Source of the DNA: Bacteroidota bacterium
Lineage (GTDB): Bacteria > Bacteroidota > Bacteroidia > UKL13-3
Reading direction: 5' to 3'
NCBI GenBank assembly: GCA_040388375.1
Contig: JAZKBU010000007.1
Location: forward strand, 184,823-248,822
Length of the DNA: 64,000 nucleotides
The notes under the pieces are model-generated. The model did not search any database. It saw only the letters and a list, made by a program, of their open reading frames with translations, and was not told where the DNA came from. Position 1 is the first letter of the stretch; each line of letters opens with the position of its first letter. Shown in pieces: positions 1-7,982 of the stretch. The translations under genes and the position numbers were made by a program.

Positions 1-8
1 TTTTCTTG

Positions 9-92
9 TACTCCGAAAGAGATTCGAACTCTCACGCCTTTGCAAGCACCACCCCCTCAAGGTGGCGTGTCTACCAATTCCACCACCGAAGT
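9..92 (-). tRNA. tRNA-Leu (GAG anticodon)
   Basis: On the minus strand an 84-nt cloverleaf can be folded. The 7-bp acceptor stem pairs ACTTCGG with TCGGAGT, using G-T wobbles. The anticodon stem pairs CCACC with GGTGG around the loop TTGAGGG, which gives anticodon GAG. A long variable arm follows, as expected of a class II (Leu) tRNA, and the T-loop is TTCGAAT. No CCA is encoded after the discriminator A. The GAG anticodon reads CUC and CUU leucine codons. Confidence 0.95.
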
Positions 93-103
93 ATAGCATA
101 AGC

Positions 104-220
104 TTAAGCGGCCTTTGTATGAATTCTGTTTTTAGCTGATAAAGCTCTTTTGCTTCTTACTTTGCCAAAGCTTTTATTTTTCATTTTACCTTTTTTTGAT
201 CTTAAATCGCCTTTTCCCAT
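104..220 (-). CDS. 30S ribosomal protein bTHX (Thx), 38 aa
   Basis: This ORF of 38 codons plus stop starts at an ATG (218-220, minus strand). The product begins MGKGD, then has the basic segment LRSKKGKMKNKSFGK, with more than a quarter of all residues Lys or Arg. The start MGKGD followed by a K/R-rich stretch and an SYG/SFGK-like motif is the pattern of bTHX, a tiny protein that sits in the head of the small ribosomal subunit in Thermus and is widespread in Bacteroidota. It lies 11 nt downstream of the tRNA on the same strand. No Shine-Dalgarno is visible, which is usual here. It is easily missed by automated gene finders because of its length. Confidence 0.85.
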   Translation of the reverse strand: MGKGDLRSKKGKMKNKSFGKVRSKRALSAKNRIHTKAA

Positions 221-284
221 TGTTTTAGTATTTTATGTTTATTGGACAAATGTAATAAAATTATCAACCAATCAAAGTAAATCT

Positions 285-428
285 TTAAAATTTAGGGGCA
301 CTAAATAACCATGAAACACTACCTGTAACCGCGCCTAGTCCATCAGTCACATTTTCAAACCTTACTACCAAGTAGGTAAATGCACAAGTTAAAACCAACA
401 CAAATATAAATCGAAGCACATTAGCCAT
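285..428 (-). CDS. small predicted membrane protein, 47 aa
   Basis: A 47-codon ORF runs from an ATG (426-428) to a TAA (285-287) on the minus strand, just upstream of the bTHX gene and in the same direction. The product has a short N-terminus, one strongly hydrophobic helix at about residues 5-23, and a polar tail with the segment VTDGLGAVTGSVSWLF. I do not recognise a named family. Support is the single clean transmembrane segment, the plausible gene spacing and the absence of any competing ORF. It could be a single-pass inner-membrane peptide; no function is proposed. Confidence 0.45.
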   Translation of the reverse strand: MANVLRFIFVLVLTCAFTYLVVRFENVTDGLGAVTGSVSWLFSAPKF

Positions 429-569
429 AGAATACAGTACATTAATTATTTAGCTTCAAAAGTAATTATTAATGTAATCAAAGTAATAGTTGTTATTAAC
501 ACTAAATTTTATTTGTATTTTTTTATTGGCGTAATAATTAGTTTTAATTGCAGTTATTATTTTAAACCA

Positions 570-1448
570 ATGGCTTTTAATTTTAATATTACCAATGGCT
601 GTTTGGAGCTTACTGCAAATAGCAAAGGAGCGGAGTTAAGTTCCGTTAAAAACAGGAAGCATAATTATGAATTTATTTGGCAAGCCAATGCTGATGTTTG
701 GAACAGGCATGCACCTATTTTATTTCCTATTGTTGGTAAGCTAAACAATGACCAAACGGAGATTGATGGTAATTGTTACCACATGTCACAACATGGTTTT
801 GCAAGGGATTGCAATTTTGAAATGATTGACCAATCTGCCAATGGACTACGTTTTAAACTGTTGGCAACACCAGAAACAATGGTTTTGTATCCTTTCAATT
901 TTGAATTGATAGTAACTTATTCGTTTACAGATGTTGCTAATCAAATAAAGGTTACCTATCATGTCAATAATTTATCAGATAAAGCAATGCCTTTTAGCAT
1001 TGGTGCTCACCCGGGCTTTCAGTTACCTGTTAAAGATTTAAGCGAGTATGAAATTGATTTTTATACCATTGATTCGTTTCAAAAAGAATTATTGAGCAAT
1101 GGTTTATTTGCAGAAAAAGCTGAAGAGGTAAAGCTAAAGAACTCTAAATTAACGTTACAGGAAGATAGTTTCAGTAAAGATGCCATCGTTATCAAAGACA
1201 TTGTTGCTAAAAAAATAAAACTAAATCATTTGCATTCTGACTTTGCTATTGAAATGGCATTTAATGATTTTACAGATTTGGGTATTTGGAGCAAAACGAA
1301 TTGTCAGGAGTTTATTTGCCTGGAGCCTTGGTTGGGTTATGCTGATAATGTTGGTTATACAGGAAATATGTATAATAAAAAAGGGATTGTATTGTTAGAG
1401 TCAAGCCAAAGCTATACTGCTTCTTATTTCATGTCATTTAGTATTTAA
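570..1448 (+). CDS. aldose 1-epimerase family protein (LacX/YeaD-like)
   Basis: The protein is about 292 aa from the ATG at 570. An in-frame start at 513 would add a 19-residue extension (MYFFIG...) that does not fit the family, so I choose MAFNFNITN. Family features are RHAPILFPIVGKL near the N-terminus, a histidine in FSIGAHPGFQLP that matches the catalytic His region, and LEPWLGYADN near the C-terminus. Aldose epimerases interconvert alpha and beta anomers of hexoses, and this LacX-like branch has poorly known sugar specificity. Only 1 nt separates its stop from dprA, so the two are probably cotranscribed. The family call is firm; the substrate is unknown. Confidence 0.85.
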   Translation: MAFNFNITNGCLELTANSKGAELSSVKNRKHNYEFIWQANADVWNRHAPILFPIVGKLNNDQTEIDGNCYHMSQHGFARDCNFEMIDQSANGLRFKLLATPETMVLYPFNFELIVTYSFTDVANQIKVTYHVNNLSDKAMPFSIGAHPGFQLPVKDLSEYEIDFYTIDSFQKELLSNGLFAEKAEEVKLKNSKLTLQEDSFSKDAIVIKDIVAKKIKLNHLHSDFAIEMAFNDFTDLGIWSKTNCQEFICLEPWLGYADNVGYTGNMYNKKGIVLLESSQSYTASYFMSFSI

Positions 1449-1449
1449 A

Positions 1450-2559
1450 ATGGGTATTGGTAACGATTTATTTTATCAAATGGCTGTTAAACAAATTCCT
1501 AATGTTGGAAATGTTACGGCTAAGTTACTGATTAGTTATTGTGGTGGCGTTGAAAATATATTTAAACAATCAAAATCGAAACTATTAAAAATACCAGGTA
1601 TTGGCGAAGTAACAGCTGAAAGTATTATTGGGTTTAAAGATTTTAGTAGGATAGAGCAGGAACTAGTGTTTATTGATAAAAACGATATCAAGCCACTTTT
1701 TTATCTTGAAAATGAATACCCTAAAAGACTTAAGGATATTGACGATGCGCCCATATTATTATTTTATAAAGGCAATGCAAACTTAAATGCCACTAAGATT
1801 GTTTCTATTATAGGTACCAGAAATGCTACGGAATATGGAAAAGCATTTACAGATAAACTAGTTGAAGCATTGAAACCTACGGAAGCTTTAATATTAAGTG
1901 GTTTGGCTTACGGAATAGATTACCATAGCCATAAAGCAGCAATGAATAATAACTTACCAACTGTTGGGGTTGTTGCACATGGCTTGGATGAAGTATATCC
2001 GAGAGATCATAAGAAGGCAGCTTATTCAATGATGGAAAACGGGGGTTTGTTAACAGAATACTTAAGCAAAACAAAACCTGATGCGGCTAACTTTCCGGCT
2101 CGTAACAGAATTGTAGCAGGCATGTGCGATGTATTGGTGGTAGTAGAAACAGCTATTAAAGGTGGCTCTATGATTACAGCTGAAATTGCCAATTCATACA
2201 ATAAAGATATTATGGCACTACCCGGCCGTGTTAGCGATGAGTATTCGCAAGGCTGTAACTATTTAATTAAACAAAATAAAGCAAGTATATTAAGTAAACC
2301 TGACGACCTGTTTGAATTAATGAATTGGGATATGAAAAATACCGCCACTAAAAAACCTAAGCAGCAATTGCTGTTGCTTGATTTAGATGAGGAGGATGCT
2401 AAGATTATCAATTATATTAAACAAAAGACAAAAATAGGTTTAGACGAAATAAGCTTCGATTTGCAAATAGATTTAGGTTTATTATCTCTTAAGCTGCTTG
2501 ATTTAGAATTTAAAAGTATTATCCGTTCATTGCCGGGCAAGGTATATGAAATGGCTTAA
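1450..2559 (+). CDS. dprA: DNA-processing protein DprA
   Basis: This 369-aa protein has the full DprA layout. A helix-hairpin-helix region lies at about residues 10-60 (IPGIG at 48-52). The Rossmann-like DprA/Smf domain spans about 80-290, with IGTRNAT (121-127), SGLAYGID (150-157), FPARNRIVAG (215-224) and GGSMITA. A winged-helix DML1-like C-terminus follows at about 310-369. DprA loads RecA on incoming single-stranded DNA during natural transformation. The gene starts one base after the epimerase stop codon and is followed 28 nt later by folC. No other competence gene is in view. Confidence 0.95.
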   Translation: MGIGNDLFYQMAVKQIPNVGNVTAKLLISYCGGVENIFKQSKSKLLKIPGIGEVTAESIIGFKDFSRIEQELVFIDKNDIKPLFYLENEYPKRLKDIDDAPILLFYKGNANLNATKIVSIIGTRNATEYGKAFTDKLVEALKPTEALILSGLAYGIDYHSHKAAMNNNLPTVGVVAHGLDEVYPRDHKKAAYSMMENGGLLTEYLSKTKPDAANFPARNRIVAGMCDVLVVVETAIKGGSMITAEIANSYNKDIMALPGRVSDEYSQGCNYLIKQNKASILSKPDDLFELMNWDMKNTATKKPKQQLLLLDLDEEDAKIINYIKQKTKIGLDEISFDLQIDLGLLSLKLLDLEFKSIIRSLPGKVYEMA

Positions 2560-2587
2560 TGCTTTTGGTTAATAAAATATAAAAGAA

Positions 2588-3886
2588 ATGAATTACCAGG
2601 AAACACTTCATTATTTATACGGACAGTTACCCATGTTTACGCGTGTTGGGGCTTCTGCCTATAAAGCAGATTTAGACAATACAATAGCTTTGTGTTTGGC
2701 TTTGGATAATCCGGAAAGAAAGTTTAAATCCATACATGTGGCTGGAACCAATGGAAAAGGCTCTACCAGTCATATGTTAGCTTCTGTTTTACAAGAACAA
2801 GGTTTAAAAGTAGGTTTGTATACTTCGCCTCATTTAAAAGATTTTAGGGAGCGTATAAAAATAAATGGTGTTATGATAGCAGAGCAAGAGGTGGTTGATT
2901 TTGTGAATATGCATAAACCTTTATTCGATAAAATTATGCCTTCCTTTTTTGAATGGACCGTTGCTTTGTGCTTTAACTATTTTGCAGCACAAAAAGTTGA
3001 TATAGCCATTATAGAAACGGGTTTAGGTGGAAGGCTTGATTCTACTAATGTAATAACACCGGAACTTTCCATTATAACCAATATAGGTTGGGACCATACG
3101 GATTTGTTAGGCGATACTTTAGAGAAAATTGCCATAGAAAAAGCAGGCATTATAAAACCAAATATTTCTTGTGTAATAGGTGAAGTATTGCCTGAAACGG
3201 CTGTTATTTTTGGGGAGAAAAGCCAAAAAGAAAATGCCCCCATTTTATTTGCACCGCAAGAATCGCAGTTAAATAATTTTACTTTAACAGACGAGGGTGT
3301 GAAATTTATACCGCAAATAAAAAACAATAAATTACCTATAAATACTGATGATTACATGCATTGCGACTTAGGCGGAATTTACCAGCAGTTTAATATCAAT
3401 ACTGTGTTAGTGGCTTTAAATGAATTGCAAAACTTAGCTTATAATTTAAGTGAATCAGCCATAGTGAATGGCTTAAACAATGTAAAACAAAATACGGGCT
3501 TAATGGGTAGGTGGCAGGTATTATCTAACAGCCCAAAAGTAATTTGTGATACCGGCCATAATGTAAATGGAATATACCAGGTGGCGAAACAGATTGCTTT
3601 GCAACAGTTTGATAAATTACATATGGTGATAGGAATGGTAAAAGACAAAGACATTAGCAAAGTGTTGGCAGAGTTACCTGCTAATGCAACGTACTATTTT
3701 TGTAAGGCTCAATTGCCAAGGGCTTTAAATGAAGTTGATTTGCAACTTACAGCCCAACAATTTAACCTTGTTGGAGAAGCTTATGAAACAGTGGCTTTGG
3801 CTTTACAGGCAGCTAAAAAAAATGCAGCGCAAAACGATTTAATTTTTGTAGGAGGCAGTACTTTTGTAGTGGCTGAGATTATTTAG
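2588..3886 (+). CDS. folC: bifunctional folylpolyglutamate synthase/dihydrofolate synthase
   Basis: The 432-aa protein is a Mur-ligase-type ATP enzyme that adds glutamate to dihydropteroate and to folates. The P-loop GTNGKGST is at 53-60, TSPHL at 79-83 and IETGLGGRLDSTN at about 142-154. A C-terminal glutamate-ligase domain contains CDTGHNVNG. Length fits the family. It is convergent with the downstream aminotransferase, and the two genes overlap by 4 nt at their stops (3883-3886), so there is no room for a terminator. If the neighbour is a PabC-type lyase, both genes would serve folate synthesis, but that link is inference. Confidence 0.95.
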   Translation: MNYQETLHYLYGQLPMFTRVGASAYKADLDNTIALCLALDNPERKFKSIHVAGTNGKGSTSHMLASVLQEQGLKVGLYTSPHLKDFRERIKINGVMIAEQEVVDFVNMHKPLFDKIMPSFFEWTVALCFNYFAAQKVDIAIIETGLGGRLDSTNVITPELSIITNIGWDHTDLLGDTLEKIAIEKAGIIKPNISCVIGEVLPETAVIFGEKSQKENAPILFAPQESQLNNFTLTDEGVKFIPQIKNNKLPINTDDYMHCDLGGIYQQFNINTVLVALNELQNLAYNLSESAIVNGLNNVKQNTGLMGRWQVLSNSPKVICDTGHNVNGIYQVAKQIALQQFDKLHMVIGMVKDKDISKVLAELPANATYYFCKAQLPRALNEVDLQLTAQQFNLVGEAYETVALALQAAKKNAAQNDLIFVGGSTFVVAEII

Positions 3887-4608
3887 CAAACCAACACAAT
3901 AGGACTTATTCCATTAGCAGCATTGCTCATAAAAATTTCATCCGCTTGCTGTAAAGTTTGTAAAGTGCAAACCTGCTCAATGATTGGTGTATTTTTATTG
4001 ATTTGCTCTTCCATAAATGTTTCTCGTGCAACACCTGCAATACAACCCTCACTTAAAGGTACAGTATATATTTGATTGTTTTTTTTCCAAAAAATATTGG
4101 AGTTGGCAGCTTCAATAATATTTCCCTCTTCATTTATAATCAAAGCTTCGTCAAGATTATTTTCTTGTGCCCACAATTTGGCTAATACATAAATCAAAGC
4201 ATTACCCGATTTTAAATTAGCCAATGGGCCTTTTGCTTTGTGTTGTTGCGTATATATTCCGGCTCTTTTAGGTTTCGCAGCTATTTCTTTCCAATTGTTA
4301 CTTAATTCAAATACCTCAATTATAAAATTTACTTTATTTGAATCAGGTAAATAAAAGCCACTGCTGTTTCTGTATAAAATAAACCGTACACGGCAATTTT
4401 GCTTATTAGCTAATTCGGAAAGAGTAATTTGTTTTTGTATTTCATCGGTAAAAAATGCTAATGTGAAGCTGTCAGTAAGTTGCATTTTAAGTGTAGTCGC
4501 ACTCTTGCAAAGCCTTTTATAGTGCTTGCTTACGTTTTGAATTTCATTATTTAAAACAAGCATACTTTCAAAAAGCAAATCACCATATACAAACGCGCGT
4601 TCTATCAT
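3883..4608 (-). CDS. class IV aminotransferase / aminodeoxychorismate lyase-like (PabC-like)
   Basis: This 241-aa PLP enzyme has class IV landmarks: an N-terminal GDLLFES motif, the arginine-rich strand RVRFILYR (73-80), and the likely PLP-binding lysine K133 in LANLKSGN. It also has the EAANSNIFW motif and a late LSEGCIAGVARE segment. Members include branched-chain and D-amino-acid aminotransferases and aminodeoxychorismate lyase. The short length and the folC neighbour favour a PabC-like lyase making 4-aminobenzoate, but sequence alone does not settle the substrate. It is transcribed convergently with folC and overlaps it by 4 nt. Confidence 0.8.
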   Translation of the reverse strand: MIERAFVYGDLLFESMLVLNNEIQNVSKHYKRLCKSATTLKMQLTDSFTLAFFTDEIQKQITLSELANKQNCRVRFILYRNSSGFYLPDSNKVNFIIEVFELSNNWKEIAAKPKRAGIYTQQHKAKGPLANLKSGNALIYVLAKLWAQENNLDEALIINEEGNIIEAANSNIFWKKNNQIYTVPLSEGCIAGVARETFMEEQINKNTPIIEQVCTLQTLQQADEIFMSNAANGISPIVLVC

Positions 4609-4672
4609 GTTTCAAGTTTAAAAAAAATAAAACTAAATATGCACTGTTATGTTCTATTGGATAGAATAAAAT

Positions 4673-4702
4673 TTGAATTAATAAAATATCAAGTCATCTT
4701 TG
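4673..4702 (+). promoter_or_regulatory. Bacteroidota-type promoter for the thioredoxin gene
   Basis: A TTG at 4673-4675 (-33 element) is followed after 19 nt by CATCTTTG at 4695-4702, one mismatch from the TAnnTTTG -7 consensus of the primary sigma factor in this phylum. The predicted start of transcription near 4708 lies upstream of the ATG at 4720 but downstream of an earlier in-frame ATG at 4639, so it supports the shorter protein. Confidence 0.55.
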
Positions 4703-4719
4703 CAAACAAATTAATCATA

Positions 4720-5034
4720 ATGGTAACTAAAGTAACAGATTCGGAATTTAAAAACTTAATTGATAGCAATGAAAAAATAGTAGTAAAATACTTTGCTAAC
4801 TGGTGCGGAACATGCAGGCTGTTTGCGCCAAAATTCAATAAGATTTCCAATAAAGAGGAATATAAAGATACTTTGTTTTTAGATATTAATGCAGAAGAGA
4901 ATCCTGAAGCAAGAAAATTTGGGGGCGTAAGCAATCTACCTTATTTTGTAGTAGTTAAAAACGGGCAGGTTTTAGCCAGCGATACAACTGCCAAAGAAGA
5001 AGGTCTTGAAAAAATGATTGGTTTACTTTACTAA
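4720..5034 (+). CDS. thioredoxin family protein
   Basis: A 104-aa single-domain thioredoxin. The redox motif WCGTC lies at residues 28-32 and the cis-proline at P74 (SNLPYF). This differs from classical WCGPC thioredoxin by Thr for Pro, so its redox potential may differ. The start at 4720 is preferred over 4639 because the longer form would add 27 residues foreign to the fold and because a promoter lies between the two. It is followed 9 nt later by a small DUF6952-like gene, an arrangement I recall from other Bacteroidota. Role: cytoplasmic dithiol-disulfide exchange. Confidence 0.88.
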   Translation: MVTKVTDSEFKNLIDSNEKIVVKYFANWCGTCRLFAPKFNKISNKEEYKDTLFLDINAEENPEARKFGGVSNLPYFVVVKNGQVLASDTTAKEEGLEKMIGLLY

Positions 5035-5043
5035 TTAACACAG

Positions 5044-5286
5044 ATGAAATTACCAGCCATAAAACAATTAGTTGAAAATTATACGCTTGATCAACTTCAG
5101 TTAGCGGAAGAAAACATGATGGAGGAAAGGCCTGCCGGAATAGAAGTGGATGGCGATGATGAAGGTGAGCAGCTAACGCATATTTTAGGAGCAATAGATG
5201 TTTTAGAACGGGTTAGAATAGAAAACAAAGATAAATCAACTGCCTTGCGCGAATTTTTTCAACGTGTTCGCAATTCAATAAGTTAA
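5044..5286 (+). CDS. small acidic protein, DUF6952-like
   Basis: An 80-aa, mostly helical, acidic protein that begins MKLPAIKQL and contains an acidic central stretch (EVDGDDEGEQ). The MKLPxIK start and the position directly after a thioredoxin match what I remember of DUF6952, a Bacteroidota family found beside thioredoxin and peroxiredoxin genes. It has no signal peptide, transmembrane segment or cysteine. It is probably cotranscribed with the thioredoxin and with ubiE, which starts 23 nt downstream. The gene itself is well supported; the family name is from memory and the function is unknown. Confidence 0.7.
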   Translation: MKLPAIKQLVENYTLDQLQLAEENMMEERPAGIEVDGDDEGEQLTHILGAIDVLERVRIENKDKSTALREFFQRVRNSIS

Positions 5287-5309
5287 TATTGCAACCTGAT
5301 TATTAGCGC

Positions 5310-6041
5310 ATGAAAATTGTAAAACCCGATTATAACTCTGACAAATCAAAAAAAGAACAAGTAGAGGAAATGTTTGATAGTGTGGCGAAACGCTACGATT
5401 TCCTCAACAGGTTTTTATCGTTAGGGATTGATATTTATTGGCGCAAAAAAGCAATTGCATATTTAAAAAAAGACAGTACTTCTATTATTTTAGATGTTGC
5501 CACAGGAACAGGCGATTTAGCTATAGAAATTAACAAACAAATAAATCCTGCAAAAATAATCGGGCTTGACTTGTCGGAACAAATGCTTCAGTTTGGCCGA
5601 CAAAAAATAGAAGCTAACGGACTGTCTCATAAAATAGAAATGATTAAAGGCGATAGTGAAGCGCTTCCTTTTCAAGACAATTACTTTGATGCCGTTACCG
5701 TTAGTTTTGGTGTACGGAATTTTGAAAACTTAGACAAAGGCTTATCACAAATAAACAGGGTTTTAAAAACAGGCGCAAAGTTGGTGGTTTTGGAGTTTTC
5801 AAACCCTAAAGCATTTCCTTTTAAACAAATATTTGGTGCCTATTTTAAATTTGTTTTACCCATGTGGGCTAAACTAATTAATAAAGAAAGCGGCAATGCA
5901 TACAAATATTTACCTGAGAGCGTTAAGTATTTCCCAGAAGGCGAAGCGTTTGCAGAACACTTGCGCAATTGTGGATTTAACAATATTATTGTAAAACCTT
6001 TAACATTCGGAACTTGCACCATTTACGTAGCTCAAAAATAA
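5310..6041 (+). CDS. ubiE: demethylmenaquinone methyltransferase (UbiE/MenG)
   Basis: The 243-aa class I SAM methyltransferase shows the UbiE pattern: MFDSVAKRYDFLNRFLSLGID at 21-41, SAM motif I DVATGTGD at 62-69, and GDSEALPF. The segment VTVSFGVRNFENLD is typical of the family. The enzyme makes menaquinone, the respiratory quinone of this phylum, by C-methylation of demethylmenaquinone. The downstream porT ORF begins inside its 3-prime end, and ubiE next to porT is a recurring Bacteroidota arrangement. Translational coupling of the two is likely. Confidence 0.95.
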   Translation: MKIVKPDYNSDKSKKEQVEEMFDSVAKRYDFLNRFLSLGIDIYWRKKAIAYLKKDSTSIILDVATGTGDLAIEINKQINPAKIIGLDLSEQMLQFGRQKIEANGLSHKIEMIKGDSEALPFQDNYFDAVTVSFGVRNFENLDKGLSQINRVLKTGAKLVVLEFSNPKAFPFKQIFGAYFKFVLPMWAKLINKESGNAYKYLPESVKYFPEGEAFAEHLRNCGFNNIIVKPLTFGTCTIYVAQK

Positions 6042-6742
6042 ATCAGTTTAACTCAAACACTATTCAGTTTTTGGGCACACTTATATTGCTTATCGTTTTT
6101 AAGTTAGGTGCTATTGCTCAGCCTAATTTAGGCCAGTACGACAATAAAAAATTACATTTCGGTTTTACCCTGGCAGGTAATTTAGGGCGTATGCAGGTAG
6201 AGACAAAGCCGGGTTATTTTGCAACCGATACCATGAAAAACTTAACAGTAGCCAATTTCCCTGGTATTGGACTGGGTGCTATAGTTAATTTAAAATTAGG
6301 CAAATACTGGGATTTACGTTTAATGGCTCCTGTTATTTCATTTGTGCAACGTAATTTGGTTTATGAGTTTCAAAACTCTGAAAAAATAGTGAAAATAGAA
6401 TCGGCTTATTGCGATGCTTCTTTACTTATAAAATTCAAATCGGAAAGAAGAAAAAATACAAGAGTATATGTTGTTGCCGGCCCCCGTTTCAGTTACGATT
6501 TTGGTAGTACTGTTACCCGTACACGCGGCTTGCAAAATCCGGTAGTTTCATTAATACCATTTACTTACGGATGGGAGGCAGGTATTGGTTTAGATATTTA
6601 CTTTGAATATTTTAAATTTTCACCTGAAATAAAAACAGGACAAACCACTTCAAATGCACTTTATCGCGATATTTATCCCTATACACAAGCAATAGAAGGG
6701 CTTTACCCGCAACTTATTCAGTTTAGCCTACATTTTGAATAA
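6014..6742 (+). CDS. porT: PorT family outer-membrane protein, T9SS component
   Basis: The protein is up to 242 aa with a hydrophobic N-terminal segment (LGTLILLIVFKLGAIA, ending AQ) that looks like a signal peptide, then a beta-rich barrel-like domain. Recognisable PorT features are the LHFGFTLAGN start of the mature part, PGIGLGAIVNLKL, and a final aromatic residue in QFSLHFE. PorT is needed for type IX secretion, the route used by the two T9SS-tailed proteins encoded at 8-12.6 kb. There is no ATG before the signal peptide. The candidates are TTG at 6014, which overlaps ubiE by 28 nt, or TTG at 6071 right at the hydrophobic stretch, so the exact start is uncertain. Confidence 0.85.
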   Translation: MHHLRSSKINQFNSNTIQFLGTLILLIVFKLGAIAQPNLGQYDNKKLHFGFTLAGNLGRMQVETKPGYFATDTMKNLTVANFPGIGLGAIVNLKLGKYWDLRLMAPVISFVQRNLVYEFQNSEKIVKIESAYCDASLLIKFKSERRKNTRVYVVAGPRFSYDFGSTVTRTRGLQNPVVSLIPFTYGWEAGIGLDIYFEYFKFSPEIKTGQTTSNALYRDIYPYTQAIEGLYPQLIQFSLHFE

Positions 6743-6779
6743 TAGCTAAATAGACTTTTAGCCATTACATTTTTTATTT

Positions 6780-7898
6780 ATGAAATTTACAATTACCCAA
6801 ACAGATAATAATTCAAAGGCGCGTGCTGGTGTTATTGAAACAGATAGAGGTCAAATACAAACGCCAATTTTTATGCCTGTTGGTACACAAGGTACCGTTA
6901 AAGGAGTAAACCAAACAGAATTAGCGGAGCGCGTTAAAGCGCAAATTATTTTAGCCAATACTTACCATATATATTTAAGGCCAGGACCTGAAGTTATTAA
7001 TAATGCAGGCGGAATTCACCAGTTTATCAATTGGGATAAACCCATGCTTACTGATAGTGGAGGTTTTCAGGTTTTTAGTTTAAATGAAATAAGAAAAATA
7101 AATGAAAACGGTGTTGAATTTCGTTCTTATTTAGATGGCAGTAAGCACTTTTTTTCACCGGAAAGTGTAATGGATATTCAAAGAAAAATAGGTGCTGATA
7201 TTATAATGGCATTTGATGAATGTACACCATATCCATGTGACTATGACTATGCTAAAAAATCGTTAGGACTTACACACCGTTGGTTGAAAAGATGTATTGA
7301 TAGGTTTGATTCAACGGAGGATTTATATGGCAAATCGCAAACACTGTTTCCCATTGTACAAGGTTCTACGTACAAAGATTTGCGTATAGAAAGTGCTAAA
7401 TTTATTGCCGATCAAGGTAGAGAAGGAAATGCCATAGGCGGATTATCAGTAGGTGAGCCTGCTGAAATGATGTATGAAATGACCGATTTGGTTTGCGATA
7501 TTTTACCCAAAGATAAACCGCGTTATTTAATGGGTGTTGGTACGCCTGAAAATATTTTAGAGTGTATTGCCTTAGGTATTGATATGTTTGATTGTGTAAT
7601 GCCAACCAGAAATGCACGACATGGTTTTATTTTTACCAGTCAGGGAATTATTAATATTAAAAACGAAAAATGGAAGAATGATTTTTCGCCACTGGATGAG
7701 GTTTTTACTCCGCAATACTCAAAGGCTTATTTAAAGCATTTAATTAAGTGTAATGAGTTTTTAGGAGCCAGTATTGCCAGTATTCAAAACCTGTCGTTTT
7801 ATTTATGGTTGGTAGGAGAGGCCAGGGCCCATATTTTAGCAGGCGATTTTACAAGCTGGAAAAAAAGCACGCTTGATATTGTGAACAGAAGACTATAA
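6780..7898 (+). CDS. tgt: queuine tRNA-ribosyltransferase (tRNA-guanine transglycosylase)
   Basis: A 372-aa TIM-barrel enzyme that exchanges guanine-34 for a queuosine precursor in GUN-anticodon tRNAs. Visible motifs are DSGGFQVFSL (catalytic D92), GGLSVGEP (220-227) and MFDCVMPTRNARHG with the likely nucleophile D271. The C-terminal zinc site of the well-studied bacterial enzymes (CxCxxC plus His) is absent. The segment at about 302-316 has no cysteine, and the usual His in SIHNL is Gln (Q336 in SIQNL). I recall other Bacteroidota Tgt proteins also lacking the cysteines. A strong terminator follows at 7932-7965. Confidence 0.95.
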   Translation: MKFTITQTDNNSKARAGVIETDRGQIQTPIFMPVGTQGTVKGVNQTELAERVKAQIILANTYHIYLRPGPEVINNAGGIHQFINWDKPMLTDSGGFQVFSLNEIRKINENGVEFRSYLDGSKHFFSPESVMDIQRKIGADIIMAFDECTPYPCDYDYAKKSLGLTHRWLKRCIDRFDSTEDLYGKSQTLFPIVQGSTYKDLRIESAKFIADQGREGNAIGGLSVGEPAEMMYEMTDLVCDILPKDKPRYLMGVGTPENILECIALGIDMFDCVMPTRNARHGFIFTSQGIINIKNEKWKNDFSPLDEVFTPQYSKAYLKHLIKCNEFLGASIASIQNLSFYLWLVGEARAHILAGDFTSWKKSTLDIVNRRL

Positions 7899-7931
7899 GA
7901 AAGAGTTGTAATTTCACAAAGTACTATAAAT

Positions 7932-7965
7932 AAAAAAGCCACTTGAGTAATCAAGTGGCTTTTTT
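7932..7965. terminator. bidirectional intrinsic terminator between tgt and the CBM-like gene
   Basis: A perfect 15-bp stem (AAAAAAGCCACTTGA with its complement) closes on a GTAA tetraloop and is flanked by A and T tracts. It lies 33 nt past the tgt stop and 17 nt past the stop of the minus-strand gene, so it can serve both convergent genes. Confidence 0.9.
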
Positions 7966-7982
7966 GTATCATGTGTTATTGA

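Noticed and set aside
2977..3327. 116-aa minus-strand ORF within folC
   Set aside because: It has no start signal or motif and is wholly covered by the intact folC gene.
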